Assembly (NCBI RefSeq): GCF_000019525.1 | Contig: NC_010506.1 | Coordinates: 248,001 to 312,000, forward strand | Direction: 5' to 3' | From: Shewanella woodyi ATCC 51908 | Lineage (GTDB): Bacteria; Pseudomonadota; Gammaproteobacteria; Enterobacterales; Shewanellaceae | DNA length: 64,000 bases | Shown: positions 17,854 through 26,838 of the stretch, one piece after another | Layout: each line of letters starts with the position of its first letter | Numbering within the stretch: the stretch's first letter is position 1 | The notes under the pieces: model-generated | The model's input: the letters and a program-made list of their open reading frames with translations, nothing else | What the model was told of the DNA's origin: nothing | Database searches by the model: none | Position numbers and translations under genes: made by a program

Positions 17854-19944
17854 TTATTTTAAGTTACTTAGGGTGACTTCAGGCCAAATATCTGCACTGT
17901 ATTGGTGTCGTAATAATTGCAGTTTTTCATCAATGTCTGCACAGCCTAATTTTGCGCCCCAGTACATAGGTCCTCCTTTAAAGCGAGGAAAGCCATAGCC
18001 ATGTAGCCAGATGATATCGAGTAAACTGATATCATTTACAATTCCCTCATCAATGATAAGCAAACCTTCGCTCACCAGAGCTAACATCGCCCTTTGTTGG
18101 ATTGCCTCGGCTGTTAACCGATGTGGGATTATTGAGAGTTTTTTTGCTTCGTTATCCACTAATAACTGAGCTTCTTGTGACTCTACCTTCTCACCAGAGG
18201 CTAAATATTGGTAAAAGCCTGCCTGAGTTTTTCGGCCCAAACGTCCATTTTCAACCATGGATGCAGAGGGCCTAAAATAACCAAGATCATAGGGTTTATC
18301 AGCTTGTTTTGCTCTTGCTTGATACCCAATATCTATCCCACTGAGATCTTGTACAGTTAAAGGACCCATGGCCATTCCAAAAGAGGTCATGGCTTCATCT
18401 ATCGCCACTATGCTGTTACCTTCGAGTAACATCTGTTGAATTTCGCGTCCATAGCGAGTGTACATGCGATTGGCTGCAAATCCAAAGCATACGCCTACTT
18501 CAACGGGGTATTTTCTAAGTTTTACACCGAGTGCCAACATGGTTTTAATCACGTCATCGGCAGTGTTCTCTGCTCTAACTATTTCGATTAATTTCATTAC
18601 ATGGGCTGGACTAAAAAAGTGCAAACCGACTACTTGATCAGGCCTACTGGTCACTTTGGCAATGCTATTAATATCCAGATATGAGGTGTTAGTCGCTAGA
18701 ATCGCGCTATCTTTGCAGTGTTGATCAAGAGCTTTGAAAATGATTTTTTTTACTTCTAAATCTTCAAATGCAGCCTCAACGACCAGATCGCAAGGTGCTA
18801 AACGGTCGTAGACAGTACTTCCTTTTACTAGCTGCATCTTGTCATCTAGATCTTGCTCAGTCATGTGTCCTTTTGTTATTTTTGACTGGTAGCCTTTGCG
18901 TAAATTATCCATGCCTCGTAGCAAGGCTTCTTCGGTTTGCTCTATCCATATCAAGTCCATGCCAGCATCGATAAAACAGCGAGCGATCCCTACACCCATG
19001 TTACCAGCGCCCACGACTCCGACGGTATTTATAGTTCTGGTGGATGATGTTGAAGTTGCCAGTTTTTGGTTCTTTTTCTCGGTAAAAAAAGCATACCGAA
19101 GTGCTTTGGCTTGGTCTGAGTCGCGCAATTGTAAAAATAAACGACGTTGACGTTTCAGTGCATGTTCAAAAGATAAACCTAAGCTATATATTGCTTTGAT
19201 TTCATTGAGTAATAGTGCAGGTGCTTCAACTCCTTTTGCGAGACGTTTAACTCTTTTCTCTGTGCTATCCCAATCAATATATTGTCCTTGAATTGAGAAG
19301 TCGGCCTCAGTGTTTTGCTTGCTTTCTGTTAGCGTCAGCTGTCGACAAAAGCTTAAGGCTTGCTCTGTGAGATCACCTTTGTGCACCAGCTTATGAATTA
19401 ACGCCGTATTTAGCCACTCATCCGCATTTTGAGGTTTGCCTGTACACGCAAATTCGATGGCAGCTTTAACGCCAATTAAATTCATTAGCCTCAAGGTGCC
19501 ACCCGCACCAGGAATAATACCTAAATTCACTTCAGGCAATCCCAGTTTAGTCTTGCTGACTGCTAGACGGTAATCGCAAGCTAGGGCGAGTTCCAACCCT
19601 CCACCGAGTACTGTGCCATGTAGAGCGGCAATAACGGGTTTTGGGAAGCGGACTATAGTGGCTATCAACTCAGGAAGGTGTGGCTCAAGTGGCTCTGTGT
19701 CCATCTCTTTTATATCGGCACCTGCTACAAAAGTACGACCTGTGCAGGTGAGTAAAACTGAGTGTAAATCTTGTGAAGCCAGGGATTGGAATAGAATCAA
19801 TAACTCAGCTCTAAGTTGTTGAGAAATCGCATTGACTGGAGGAGAGTTAATTTCAATGACGGCTAAGGTATTATTATCGGTGACGTTAAGTTGAATACCG
19901 GTTTCTATGCACAGATAACGGACATGACAAAGAGGATTATTCAT
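17854..19944 (-). CDS. Fused enoyl-CoA hydratase / 3-hydroxyacyl-CoA dehydrogenase (probable PaaF-PaaH substitute)
   Basis: A 696-residue two-domain beta-oxidation enzyme. The N-terminal third is a crotonase fold (VAGADIKEMD, HGTVLGGGLELALACDYR, LGIIPGAGGTLRL). The rest is a 3-hydroxyacyl-CoA dehydrogenase with the NAD-binding motif GVVGAGNMGVGIA, LVVEAAFED and ATNTSYLDI, plus the C-terminal dimerisation repeats. No separate paaF or paaH is present, so this protein probably does both hydration and oxidation of the dehydroadipyl/hydroxyadipyl-CoA intermediates. Peroxisomal or FadJ-type fatty-acid oxidation is an alternative role. It overlaps the EthD-like gene by 8 bases. Confidence 0.85.
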   Translation of the reverse strand: MNNPLCHVRYLCIETGIQLNVTDNNTLAVIEINSPPVNAISQQLRAELLILFQSLASQDLHSVLLTCTGRTFVAGADIKEMDTEPLEPHLPELIATIVRFPKPVIAALHGTVLGGGLELALACDYRLAVSKTKLGLPEVNLGIIPGAGGTLRLMNLIGVKAAIEFACTGKPQNADEWLNTALIHKLVHKGDLTEQALSFCRQLTLTESKQNTEADFSIQGQYIDWDSTEKRVKRLAKGVEAPALLLNEIKAIYSLGLSFEHALKRQRRLFLQLRDSDQAKALRYAFFTEKKNQKLATSTSSTRTINTVGVVGAGNMGVGIARCFIDAGMDLIWIEQTEEALLRGMDNLRKGYQSKITKGHMTEQDLDDKMQLVKGSTVYDRLAPCDLVVEAAFEDLEVKKIIFKALDQHCKDSAILATNTSYLDINSIAKVTSRPDQVVGLHFFSPAHVMKLIEIVRAENTADDVIKTMLALGVKLRKYPVEVGVCFGFAANRMYTRYGREIQQMLLEGNSIVAIDEAMTSFGMAMGPLTVQDLSGIDIGYQARAKQADKPYDLGYFRPSASMVENGRLGRKTQAGFYQYLASGEKVESQEAQLLVDNEAKKLSIIPHRLTAEAIQQRAMLALVSEGLLIIDEGIVNDISLLDIIWLHGYGFPRFKGGPMYWGAKLGCADIDEKLQLLRHQYSADIWPEVTLSNLK

Positions 19945-20278
19945 GTGAACCTCCCATTATTGTTATCTCACTAACAACGATAATCGGAGTGACATTGGTA
20001 AAATTGATAATGTCAGCAAGTACGATAGAACCAGCTTGTTTGAATGCGTTTTTCATCTCTTGTAGGTTGGTAAAATAGAGGTAACCAATCGCAAATACGG
20101 GGGGTTCGCCTAAGCCTATTTGTGGGATGTCCAGTTCCCACCTAATGAGGCCGTGGGGCAGATAATTAATCTCGACGAGCGCCATATGTCGCTCGCGATA
20201 ATAGTCCATATCAAACTGTTCAGTGGGATTATTGTTTTTTGTTTTAGGGTAACTAATTGCTATACGGATCATATTCAC
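19937..20278 (-). CDS. EthD-domain protein (dimeric alpha-beta barrel)
   Basis: A 113-residue protein with the EthD/ferredoxin-like barrel pattern: an N-terminal strand IRIAISYP, the YYRERHMALV helix with its His, and a C-terminal strand ending IIVVSEI. EthD proteins often accompany catabolic gene clusters, but their roles vary (accessory, isomerase or degradation of reactive products). It lies between paaX and the fused hydratase/dehydrogenase and overlaps the latter, so it is co-expressed. The function is unknown here. Confidence 0.72.
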   Translation of the reverse strand: MNMIRIAISYPKTKNNNPTEQFDMDYYRERHMALVEINYLPHGLIRWELDIPQIGLGEPPVFAIGYLYFTNLQEMKNAFKQAGSIVLADIINFTNVTPIIVVSEITIMGGSHE

Positions 20279-20301
20279 CTCAATCCGTATTCGCTTTAGG
20301 T

Positions 20302-21237
20302 TTATGGCTCTACGGACAATTTATTAAGTAAAAATCGTTGCCAGAATTTAGCTGAAACATAGGGTAAGTGCCCTTGAGCATTCTCCAAATTTTCAACCGC
20401 ATAATTGACAGATGCTTGAGCTAGTTGGGCGTATAATTTTCCGACCAATTCGTGGGCTTCAAACCCAACCCAACCATTGGGTAACATGTCTTCTGGTAAC
20501 TGCTTATCTTTCAAAAGGATTCGTCTGTACTCATGGATCAGGAGTATTCTGAGAAGAAAACAAGTTTCATCACTTGGCATCTTCCCTTTATTAAATTTGA
20601 TGATTAAAGGTCGGTACGCATCAAGAAACTCTTTGTAACTCGCCTCTAGGGTTTCAAGGCCCCAATACTCTTTAACTAAACGCTTAAAGACATTTTTAGA
20701 ATGTGAACCATCGACTTTGCAACTCAACACGATGACGGCATCTTTCAAGCCGAGTTCTAATAAGGTGTCTTCTAAACTCTGTTTATCAACCTCAAGATGC
20801 GCATAAGCGCCGTTGGTCAAAGGACTAAATCCCAACCACTGCAACTGCTTCTTAAATGTCTCTTTTACGTTATCGGGTACAAATATTGGAATGACCACTG
20901 TCCAAGCATCGGCTAGTGACGAAGGTTCAGAGGAATAAATTCTTCTTGCTGCTTTGTCATGATGGGCTTTTGCCGTCTCACTTAATGCGTAATAGGTTCG
21001 ACGCCCTACTTTTTTGGTGATCAACCAATCGCTTTTAACTAATCTAAATACACTGGTTCTAATGAGTCGCTCACTATAGCCAAAGGGCTTTAACCCGGTA
21101 ATTAAACTGCCAAGCCAAATCCAATTCCCATGCTGAGACACTAAATCACCAAATAGCGTCACAAGCATAGAGGGGCCACTACTGGACTTCTCAACTCTTT
21201 GATTAATGAATTTTAAATAATTGTCTTCTGACGCCAC
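20302..21237 (-). CDS. paaX: Phenylacetate-responsive repressor PaaX
   Basis: A 311-residue PaaX-family regulator. The N-terminal winged helix (about residues 22-95) includes GSLITGLKPFGYSERLIRTS and KKVGRRTYYALSE; the PaaX C-terminal domain follows, including LEASYKEFLDAYRPL. In E. coli PaaX represses paa promoters and is released by phenylacetyl-CoA. It lies between paaE and the EthD-like gene, so autoregulation within the operon is likely. Confidence 0.92.
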   Translation of the reverse strand: MASEDNYLKFINQRVEKSSSGPSMLVTLFGDLVSQHGNWIWLGSLITGLKPFGYSERLIRTSVFRLVKSDWLITKKVGRRTYYALSETAKAHHDKAARRIYSSEPSSLADAWTVVIPIFVPDNVKETFKKQLQWLGFSPLTNGAYAHLEVDKQSLEDTLLELGLKDAVIVLSCKVDGSHSKNVFKRLVKEYWGLETLEASYKEFLDAYRPLIIKFNKGKMPSDETCFLLRILLIHEYRRILLKDKQLPEDMLPNGWVGFEAHELVGKLYAQLAQASVNYAVENLENAQGHLPYVSAKFWQRFLLNKLSVEP

Positions 21238-21323
21238 AGCTATATCCCGATGCTCATTTTATGAGATGATTTTGACATAGTTGCAGTAATGACACTAGCT
21301 TTCCCCATTAGAAAGGCCTGGTA

Positions 21324-22397
21324 TCAGGTCACATCAAAATCGATTTCTACATCATCTGAAACAGGATGAGATTGGCAAGTGAGTACCATGCCTTGTTTAA
21401 TTTCTTCATCGGTTAAGCTGTGATTCAAATCCATTTCGACTTTACCTTTGATCACTCTCGCTTTGCATGTCGCACACACCCCTCCCTTGCATGAAAAAGG
21501 CAGGTCTGCACCCTGATCAAGGGCTGCATCTAAGATGGTTTTGCCGCCGGAGATCAAATCGATACTGAGTTTACGTCCATCAATTTTCAGTTTTACCTGT
21601 CTGATCCGCTCACCGTATTCCTCTTGTCGCTTAAGGTTTAATGCCTGACTGATATCACCGGCAAAAAACAGTTCAGATTTAATGGCGTCTGCATCAATAT
21701 TCTTTTCTAGTAATACCTGTCGAATGCTGTCGACCATCTCATTGGGCCCACACAGAAAAAACGAGTCAAAAGCATCGAGTTGAACAATCCCAGCCTTGAT
21801 CAATGCAGATATTTTTTCAGGGGTTAAACGGCCATTAAACAACTCAACCTCAGAATCTTCACGGCTAAATAGATTGATGAAGTTAAATCGGCTGATATAC
21901 CTATTTTTTAAAAAGGAGAGGCGCTCTCTGAACATCATGCTCTGCATCTGCTTATTTGAATAAACTAAGCTGATATGGCTCTCGGTACTGTTTTCGAGGA
22001 CGCTTTCTGCAATTGATAACATAGGTGTGATCCCGCTGCCCGCCGCAAGCAGACAGATATTTGTGTGCTGCTTTAGATCGCAGATGAAATTACCGGTTGG
22101 CGGCAGTACCGCTAATGATTGACCAACGGTCAATTGATTATTGGCAAAGTTAGAGAACAGCCCATCGGGAATGCTTTTAATTCCAACTTCAAGTTTATGG
22201 CTCGATACTGGCGCTGAAATGGAATAGCAGCGACGTATTTCTTGCCCATCAATGTCATGCTTCAACGTCAGGTATTGGCCTGGTTTAAAACGAAATGTCG
22301 ATTGCAGAGCCTGAGGTACATCAAAGGTTATCGCGACTGAATCAGATGTTGAACGGTCTAAAGAAGCAATATTAAGCTGGTAAAATTCATTATTCAT
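21324..22397 (-). CDS. paaE: Phenylacetyl-CoA epoxidase reductase subunit PaaE
   Basis: A 357-residue NAD(P)H reductase that feeds electrons to the PaaABC epoxidase. The FAD motif is RRCYSISAPV, the nucleotide-binding motif AAGSGITPMLS, and the C-terminal plant-type [2Fe-2S] ferredoxin cysteines are in CKGGVCATCK and LTCQ. This order (FAD, NAD, ferredoxin) and the length match PaaE. Confidence 0.94.
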   Translation of the reverse strand: MNNEFYQLNIASLDRSTSDSVAITFDVPQALQSTFRFKPGQYLTLKHDIDGQEIRRCYSISAPVSSHKLEVGIKSIPDGLFSNFANNQLTVGQSLAVLPPTGNFICDLKQHTNICLLAAGSGITPMLSIAESVLENSTESHISLVYSNKQMQSMMFRERLSFLKNRYISRFNFINLFSREDSEVELFNGRLTPEKISALIKAGIVQLDAFDSFFLCGPNEMVDSIRQVLLEKNIDADAIKSELFFAGDISQALNLKRQEEYGERIRQVKLKIDGRKLSIDLISGGKTILDAALDQGADLPFSCKGGVCATCKARVIKGKVEMDLNHSLTDEEIKQGMVLTCQSHPVSDDVEIDFDVT

Positions 22398-22464
22398 AGT
22401 AATTCCATCACAATGCTAATGTGTTTAATAGGCAAAAGCATGCTTGCCTATTAACAGACATCAT

Positions 22465-22992
22465 TTATAGGGGTTTAAAGTAGTCAAACGACTCTAAGCA
22501 ATCTAGGCAACGGTATAGCGCTTTACATGAGGTTGAGCCAAATTGACTTAACCGTGAGACATGCTGGCTATGACATTGAGGGCAGATAACCTGTGACTCA
22601 CATGCTGCGATCCCGTGACTGATCATTGCTGTCTTTCCCGCAGGTGATACCCAGTCTGTTGTCCATGCTGGGCTAAGTTGAGTCTCAACCTTTACTGGTT
22701 CCATCCCCGCATTGGTAAGGCAGACTTTAATGTCTTCAATCATGATATCGATTGCAGGGCAGCCACTGTAAGTGGGGGAAATGGTCACTAGCCATTGGGC
22801 GCCTTGCTGACTGACATTTTGTAAAACACCCAGATCCCACAAACTCACTCCAGTTAGCTCAGGATCATAAACCGCATCGAGGAGATCAAAAATCTTACCG
22901 TGCTCATGATTTAACCTGAATTTCCTTCTGGCTGCATATTCCACGGTGACCGTGTTTATTGTTGCCGAATGAGTTGCACTGCTAAGTGTCAT
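22465..22992 (-). CDS. paaD: Phenylacetate degradation protein PaaD
   Basis: A 175-residue protein with an N-terminal DUF59/MIP18-like domain (DPELTGVSLWDLGV, YSGCPA) and a C-terminal zinc-ribbon-like segment with CPQC and CLDC pairs. PaaD is required for assembly, probably iron maturation, of the PaaABCE epoxidase. It sits between paaC and paaE in the standard order. Confidence 0.93.
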   Translation of the reverse strand: MTLSSATHSATINTVTVEYAARRKFRLNHEHGKIFDLLDAVYDPELTGVSLWDLGVLQNVSQQGAQWLVTISPTYSGCPAIDIMIEDIKVCLTNAGMEPVKVETQLSPAWTTDWVSPAGKTAMISHGIAACESQVICPQCHSQHVSRLSQFGSTSCKALYRCLDCLESFDYFKPL

Positions 22993-23011
22993 AATCTTGT
23001 TATCCTAGTGA

Positions 23012-23758
23012 CTACCACTTGGCCGTGGGGTGGCTTCGGGCTAAACACTGCATCTCGGTTAGCAGGTAACCAAGATGCTCGGAATGAACCCCTTCACGTC
23101 CGCCAGTGACTTGCCACTGCACTTCGGGGAAAACTAAACCAATCTGCTCACAGAACTGCGCTATTTGTTGTTGCCAGAGTGGTTCAAGCTCCGCTCTGCT
23201 TACTGCGATATCTGGTAAGGCTTTTTCGGCGTCGGTATTGGTAAATAACTCTGGGATGTAACCGATGATTTCGTCCAACGCATCATTGATTCTTTGACGA
23301 CTTTCATCGGTGCCATTGGCCAGAACATCAAGCCACTGACGGCTACGAATAAGGTGATAGCCAGTCTCTTTTATTGCTTTTGCTGCAATGGATGTCAGTG
23401 TCTTATCGGTACTTAATAGTAATGAGGACAGATAGAGTTGATAAAACTCATCTAATAGCCACTGGCGCACTAAAGTAAAAGCAAAGTCGCCATTAGGCAG
23501 TTCATTGATCAATAAATTGGAATATTCACGTTCCGAACGCCACATGGCAAAGTCATCTTCTGAGCGTCCTAGCCCTTCTAATTCGGCAGCGTATTGATAA
23601 AACATCCTTGCACGCCCGAGGTAATCAAGGGCGACATTGGTTAATGCAATATCCTCTTCCAGTGTGGGTCCGTGACTGCACCATTGAGAGAGTCGTTGGC
23701 TGAGTACCATGCTATCGTCAGCTAGTCCGGTGACATATTTCAACAAATTCGCATTCAT
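23012..23758 (-). CDS. paaC: Phenylacetyl-CoA epoxidase structural subunit PaaC
   Basis: A 248-residue ferritin-like subunit lacking full diiron ligands that pairs with PaaA. Recognised by DSMVLSQRLSQWCSHGPTLEEDIAL, YLGRARMF and the C-terminal GGREGVHSEHLGYLL. I chose the ATG at 23758 because aaggg precedes it and the residues before it in the longer frame do not match PaaC; that longer frame runs back into paaB. Confidence 0.94.
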   Translation of the reverse strand: MNANLLKYVTGLADDSMVLSQRLSQWCSHGPTLEEDIALTNVALDYLGRARMFYQYAAELEGLGRSEDDFAMWRSEREYSNLLINELPNGDFAFTLVRQWLLDEFYQLYLSSLLLSTDKTLTSIAAKAIKETGYHLIRSRQWLDVLANGTDESRQRINDALDEIIGYIPELFTNTDAEKALPDIAVSRAELEPLWQQQIAQFCEQIGLVFPEVQWQVTGGREGVHSEHLGYLLTEMQCLARSHPTAKW

Positions 23759-23771
23759 AATTTCACCCTTA

Positions 23772-24074
23772 CTACATGTTTTTAATGGCATCGGGCAGTT
23801 GAACAAACTGCGCATGGCGGTAGGGCTTATCGTCCATCGGATCGTAAAAATGTGCGATATCGCTCTCTTGAGATGAATGAACATCTGAAGATTTCACTAC
23901 CCAAATACTCAGGCCTTCACTGCGGCGGATATACACATCTCGGGCATAGGTTATTGCCTGTTCAGCACTTTCAGCATGCAAACTGCCGATATGTTTGTGT
24001 TCAAGACCACGAGCCGATCGGATAAATACTTCGTATAGCTCGCTGGTTTGGTAAAAGCTTGATGAATTACTCAT
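23772..24074 (-). CDS. paaB: Phenylacetyl-CoA epoxidase subunit PaaB
   Basis: A subunit of about 100 residues that bridges the PaaAC dimers. Recognised by YEVFIRSARGLEHKHIGSLHA and YVRRS-like text (YIRRSEGLSIWVV) and the C-terminal DPMDDKPYRH. The start at 24074 has agga six bases upstream; an ATG at 24080 directly abuts the same agga. paaA ends 13 bases upstream. Confidence 0.93.
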   Translation of the reverse strand: MSNSSSFYQTSELYEVFIRSARGLEHKHIGSLHAESAEQAITYARDVYIRRSEGLSIWVVKSSDVHSSQESDIAHFYDPMDDKPYRHAQFVQLPDAIKNM

Positions 24075-24087
24075 GTTCATTCCTAAT

Positions 24088-25041
24088 TTAAGCGACATTT
24101 TTAATTGATTTTTTTGTTGCATAAGCTGTCATTGCAGCGCGCACCCAATCGCCTTCTTTATGGGCTTGTTGGTGATGCTTGATCCGATCTCGGTTACAAT
24201 GACCATCACCTGAAATGACCTTTTTAAACTCATTCCAATCAATTTCACCAAAATCGTAATGACCTCTTTCTTCGTTCCAGCGTAAATCAGGGTCTGGAAT
24301 GGTTAAGCCAAGGAATTCTGCTTGTTCAACCGTTTGGTCAATGAACTTCTGTCTTAAATCATCATTGGATTGACGCTTTATTTTCCATTTCATTGATTTT
24401 TGCGAATTAGCGGATTCACTATCGTGAGGGCCAAACATCATTAAAGATGGCCACCACCAACGGTTAAGGGAATCTTGAGCCATGAGTTTCTGCTCTGGTG
24501 TTCCCTCACATAATTGAATAAGAATGTTGTAGCCTTGACGCTGATGAAAACTCTCCTCCTTACAGATTTTTACCATCGCTCTGGCGTAAGGTCCGTATGA
24601 GGTTAATTGCAGAGAAATTTGATTCACGATAGCAGCGCCATCAACTAGCCAACCTATGGCGCCGATATCTGCCCAAGACAATGAAGGGTAGTTAAAAATT
24701 GAAGCATACTTTGCCTTCTTCTCATGTAATGCCGACACCATCTCTTCACGAGATACACCTAAGGTCTCAGTGGCGCTGTAGAGATATAAACCGTGGCCAG
24801 CTTCATCTTGTACCTTGGCGAGCAGAATCATTTTGCGCAATAAGCTGGGCGCGCGAGTGATCCAGTTTCCTTCTGGCTGCATGCCTATTACTTCTGAATG
24901 AGCATGTTGAGACATCTGGCGGATCAGATTGGCTCGATAAGCTTCAGGCATCCAATCTTTAGGTTCTATTTTTTGTTCTTCAGCAATTTTATGTTCAAAA
25001 TTTGCCAATGACTCACTTGCTTGATTTTCTGTGATATTCAT
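24088..25041 (-). CDS. paaA: Phenylacetyl-CoA epoxidase catalytic subunit PaaA
   Basis: A 317-residue diiron subunit that epoxidises the ring of phenylacetyl-CoA with O2. Iron-ligand motifs appear as [13 protein letters not shown] and [12 protein letters not shown], and the partner text [15 protein letters not shown] is typical. It is the first gene of paaABCDE, and a separate promoter region with an inverted repeat lies upstream. Confidence 0.95.
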   Translation of the reverse strand: MNITENQASESLANFEHKIAEEQKIEPKDWMPEAYRANLIRQMSQHAHSEVIGMQPEGNWITRAPSLLRKMILLAKVQDEAGHGLYLYSATETLGVSREEMVSALHEKKAKYASIFNYPSLSWADIGAIGWLVDGAAIVNQISLQLTSYGPYARAMVKICKEESFHQRQGYNILIQLCEGTPEQKLMAQDSLNRWWWPSLMMFGPHDSESANSQKSMKWKIKRQSNDDLRQKFIDQTVEQAEFLGLTIPDPDLRWNEERGHYDFGEIDWNEFKKVISGDGHCNRDRIKHHQQAHKEGDWVRAAMTAYATKKSIKNVA

Positions 25042-25154
25042 AACGCGTTCCTACAATTAGTGCTGAAATTTGAACGATAAAAGCGATACATTTTACTGGT
25101 ACGTTACACTATTTATGTATCGCGTTCAATGTGTGGTTTGAAAAGTGTTCACTA
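25042..25154 (-). promoter_or_regulatory. paaA promoter with candidate operator
   Basis: Between paaJ and paaA. A perfect 9-base inverted repeat, gcgatacat at 25083-25091 and atgtatcgc at 25115-25123, is spaced by 23 bases, about two helical turns. On the minus strand a weak promoter (TTGAAC, 17 bases, TAACGT) would overlap the right arm. A second palindromic motif, aaaagtgttcacta, lies at 25141-25154. The first repeat is a good candidate for PaaX, but no binding motif was compared. Confidence 0.5.
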
Positions 25155-26357
25155 TTACAACCGTTCTAAAACAATGGCAATCCCCTGACCAACGCCTATG
25201 CACATGGTACATAAGGCATATTTTCCTTTTCGACGTTGCAATTCATAAGCTGCTGTTGTCACTAATCGTGCGCCACTCATTCCTAGTGGGTGGCCTAAAG
25301 CAATGGCTCCGCCATTGGGATTCACACGCGCGTCATCATCATCGACACCTAACTCTCTTAGTACGGCTAGAGCTTGCGCTGCGAAGGCTTCATTCAGTTC
25401 AATGACATCCATCTGTTCAATCTTGAGTCCGGCAAGTGCCAGTGCTTTTCTGCTCGCTGACACAGGGCCAATACCCATCAATCGTGGTTCAACGCCGGAG
25501 GTTGCCATGGCAGTGACTTTGGCAAGAGGAGTTAAACCGTATAACGCCTGCGCCTCGGCATCACCGAGCAACAGGGCGCATGCACCATCATTGATCCCTG
25601 ATGCGTTACCCGCAGTCACACTGCCTCCTTCTCGAAAGGGAGCGGATAGCTCAGATAAGCCATCAATGCTGGTCTCTCGACGAAAATGCTCATCAGTATC
25701 AAATTCAAGGTGTTGTTTACCCCGCTTTACACTCACGGACACTATCTCGTTTTCAAATCGTCCTTCATCAACTGCTGCTGCAGTTTTTTGCTGGCTTCGA
25801 TAGGCGAATTTATCTTGGTCTGCACGGCTAACAGAAAATGCTTCGGCCACGTTTTCAGCGGTTTCAGGCATAGAGTCGACACCGTATTCTGCTTTCAAAG
25901 CGACATTAATAAAACGCCAGCCCATGGTGGTATCAAATAGTTCCATCTTGCGATCAAAGCCCTTTTCTGCTTTATTTATGACTAAAGGCGCACGGGACAT
26001 TGACTCGACTCCTCCGGCAATCGCAAGGCTCATTTCACCGGATTTAATGGCCCTAGCTGCAGTGCCGACAGCATCCATTCCTGAACCACACAAGCGGTTT
26101 AAGGTCACCCCAGGAACTGTTATTGGTAAGCCAGCTAGTAGTCCTGACATTCTGGCGACATTTCGGTTGTCTTCACCTGCTTGGTTAGCGCAGCCGTAAA
26201 ATAGCTCTTCGATATTTTGCCAATCGACCTTGGGATTACGACCCATTAAGGCTTTGATCGGCAAGGCGCCCAGATCATCTGCTCGTACACCGGATAAAGC
26301 GCCACCGTATCGACCTATTGGGGTTCTAACTGCATCATAAATAAATACATCTTTCAT
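25155..26357 (-). CDS. paaJ: 3-oxoadipyl-CoA / 3-oxo-5,6-dehydrosuberyl-CoA thiolase PaaJ
   Basis: A 400-residue thiolase for the two thiolytic steps of the phenylacetate pathway, releasing acetyl-CoA and finally succinyl-CoA. The nucleophile is in LNRLCGSGMDAV, the histidine in GGAIALGHPLGMSGAR, and the second cysteine in ALCTMCIGVGQG. Its ATG overlaps the paaI stop by 4 bases. PcaF-type 3-oxoadipyl-CoA thiolases are very similar. Confidence 0.92.
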   Translation of the reverse strand: MKDVFIYDAVRTPIGRYGGALSGVRADDLGALPIKALMGRNPKVDWQNIEELFYGCANQAGEDNRNVARMSGLLAGLPITVPGVTLNRLCGSGMDAVGTAARAIKSGEMSLAIAGGVESMSRAPLVINKAEKGFDRKMELFDTTMGWRFINVALKAEYGVDSMPETAENVAEAFSVSRADQDKFAYRSQQKTAAAVDEGRFENEIVSVSVKRGKQHLEFDTDEHFRRETSIDGLSELSAPFREGGSVTAGNASGINDGACALLLGDAEAQALYGLTPLAKVTAMATSGVEPRLMGIGPVSASRKALALAGLKIEQMDVIELNEAFAAQALAVLRELGVDDDDARVNPNGGAIALGHPLGMSGARLVTTAAYELQRRKGKYALCTMCIGVGQGIAIVLERL

Positions 26358-26830
26358 ATGTTGTTACCTATAGTATTTTGAGTCTGCGCTCTGTTATTGA
26401 GACTCACTTGGCGACCACGACAAAGCGCGATGAGTTGGCTCTCTTGATTACAAATTTTTACATCGCATATCAGTTGACGTCCTTGACGAAATTTAACAGT
26501 GGCCTCAGCCGATAGAACGTCCCCGAGATTTGCTGCGTTCATAAAGTCGATTTGTGCTGCGGATGTCACCGCAACAACCCCTACTCCATTGCAAGCAAAC
26601 GCCAATGCACTGTCAGCTAAAGAGAAAATATACCCACCATGGCAAATGTCATGGCCATTGGTCATGTTTGATGTGACACTCATTTCAACCTGACATTGTC
26701 GAGCATTGTGCTTGGTGATCTTAAGTCCAAGTCGCTGTGAACCTTGGTCATTCTCAAGCATCTCAATACCTATTTTGCGGGCTCTTTGGTCGGCAATTTC
26801 ACCGCTACACCAGCAATCATCTGTTTGCAT
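26354..26830 (-). CDS. paaI: Hydroxyphenylacetyl-CoA thioesterase PaaI
   Basis: A 158-residue hotdog-fold thioesterase. MTNGHDICHGGYIFSLADSA contains the family motif with the catalytic Asp region. PaaI hydrolyses off-path ring-hydroxylated phenylacetyl-CoA esters, rescuing CoA. It lies 8 bases after paaG and overlaps paaJ. Confidence 0.92.
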   Translation of the reverse strand: MQTDDCWCSGEIADQRARKIGIEMLENDQGSQRLGLKITKHNARQCQVEMSVTSNMTNGHDICHGGYIFSLADSALAFACNGVGVVAVTSAAQIDFMNAANLGDVLSAEATVKFRQGRQLICDVKICNQESQLIALCRGRQVSLNNRAQTQNTIGNNI

Positions 26831-26838
26831 AACACCAC

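Noticed and set aside
23759..23884. 42-residue N-terminal extension of PaaC
   Set aside because: It overlaps paaB, lacks family similarity, and a good ribosome binding site precedes the internal ATG.
25303..26199. Several frames opposite the thiolase gene paaJ
   Set aside because: All are shadows of a gene with intact catalytic motifs.
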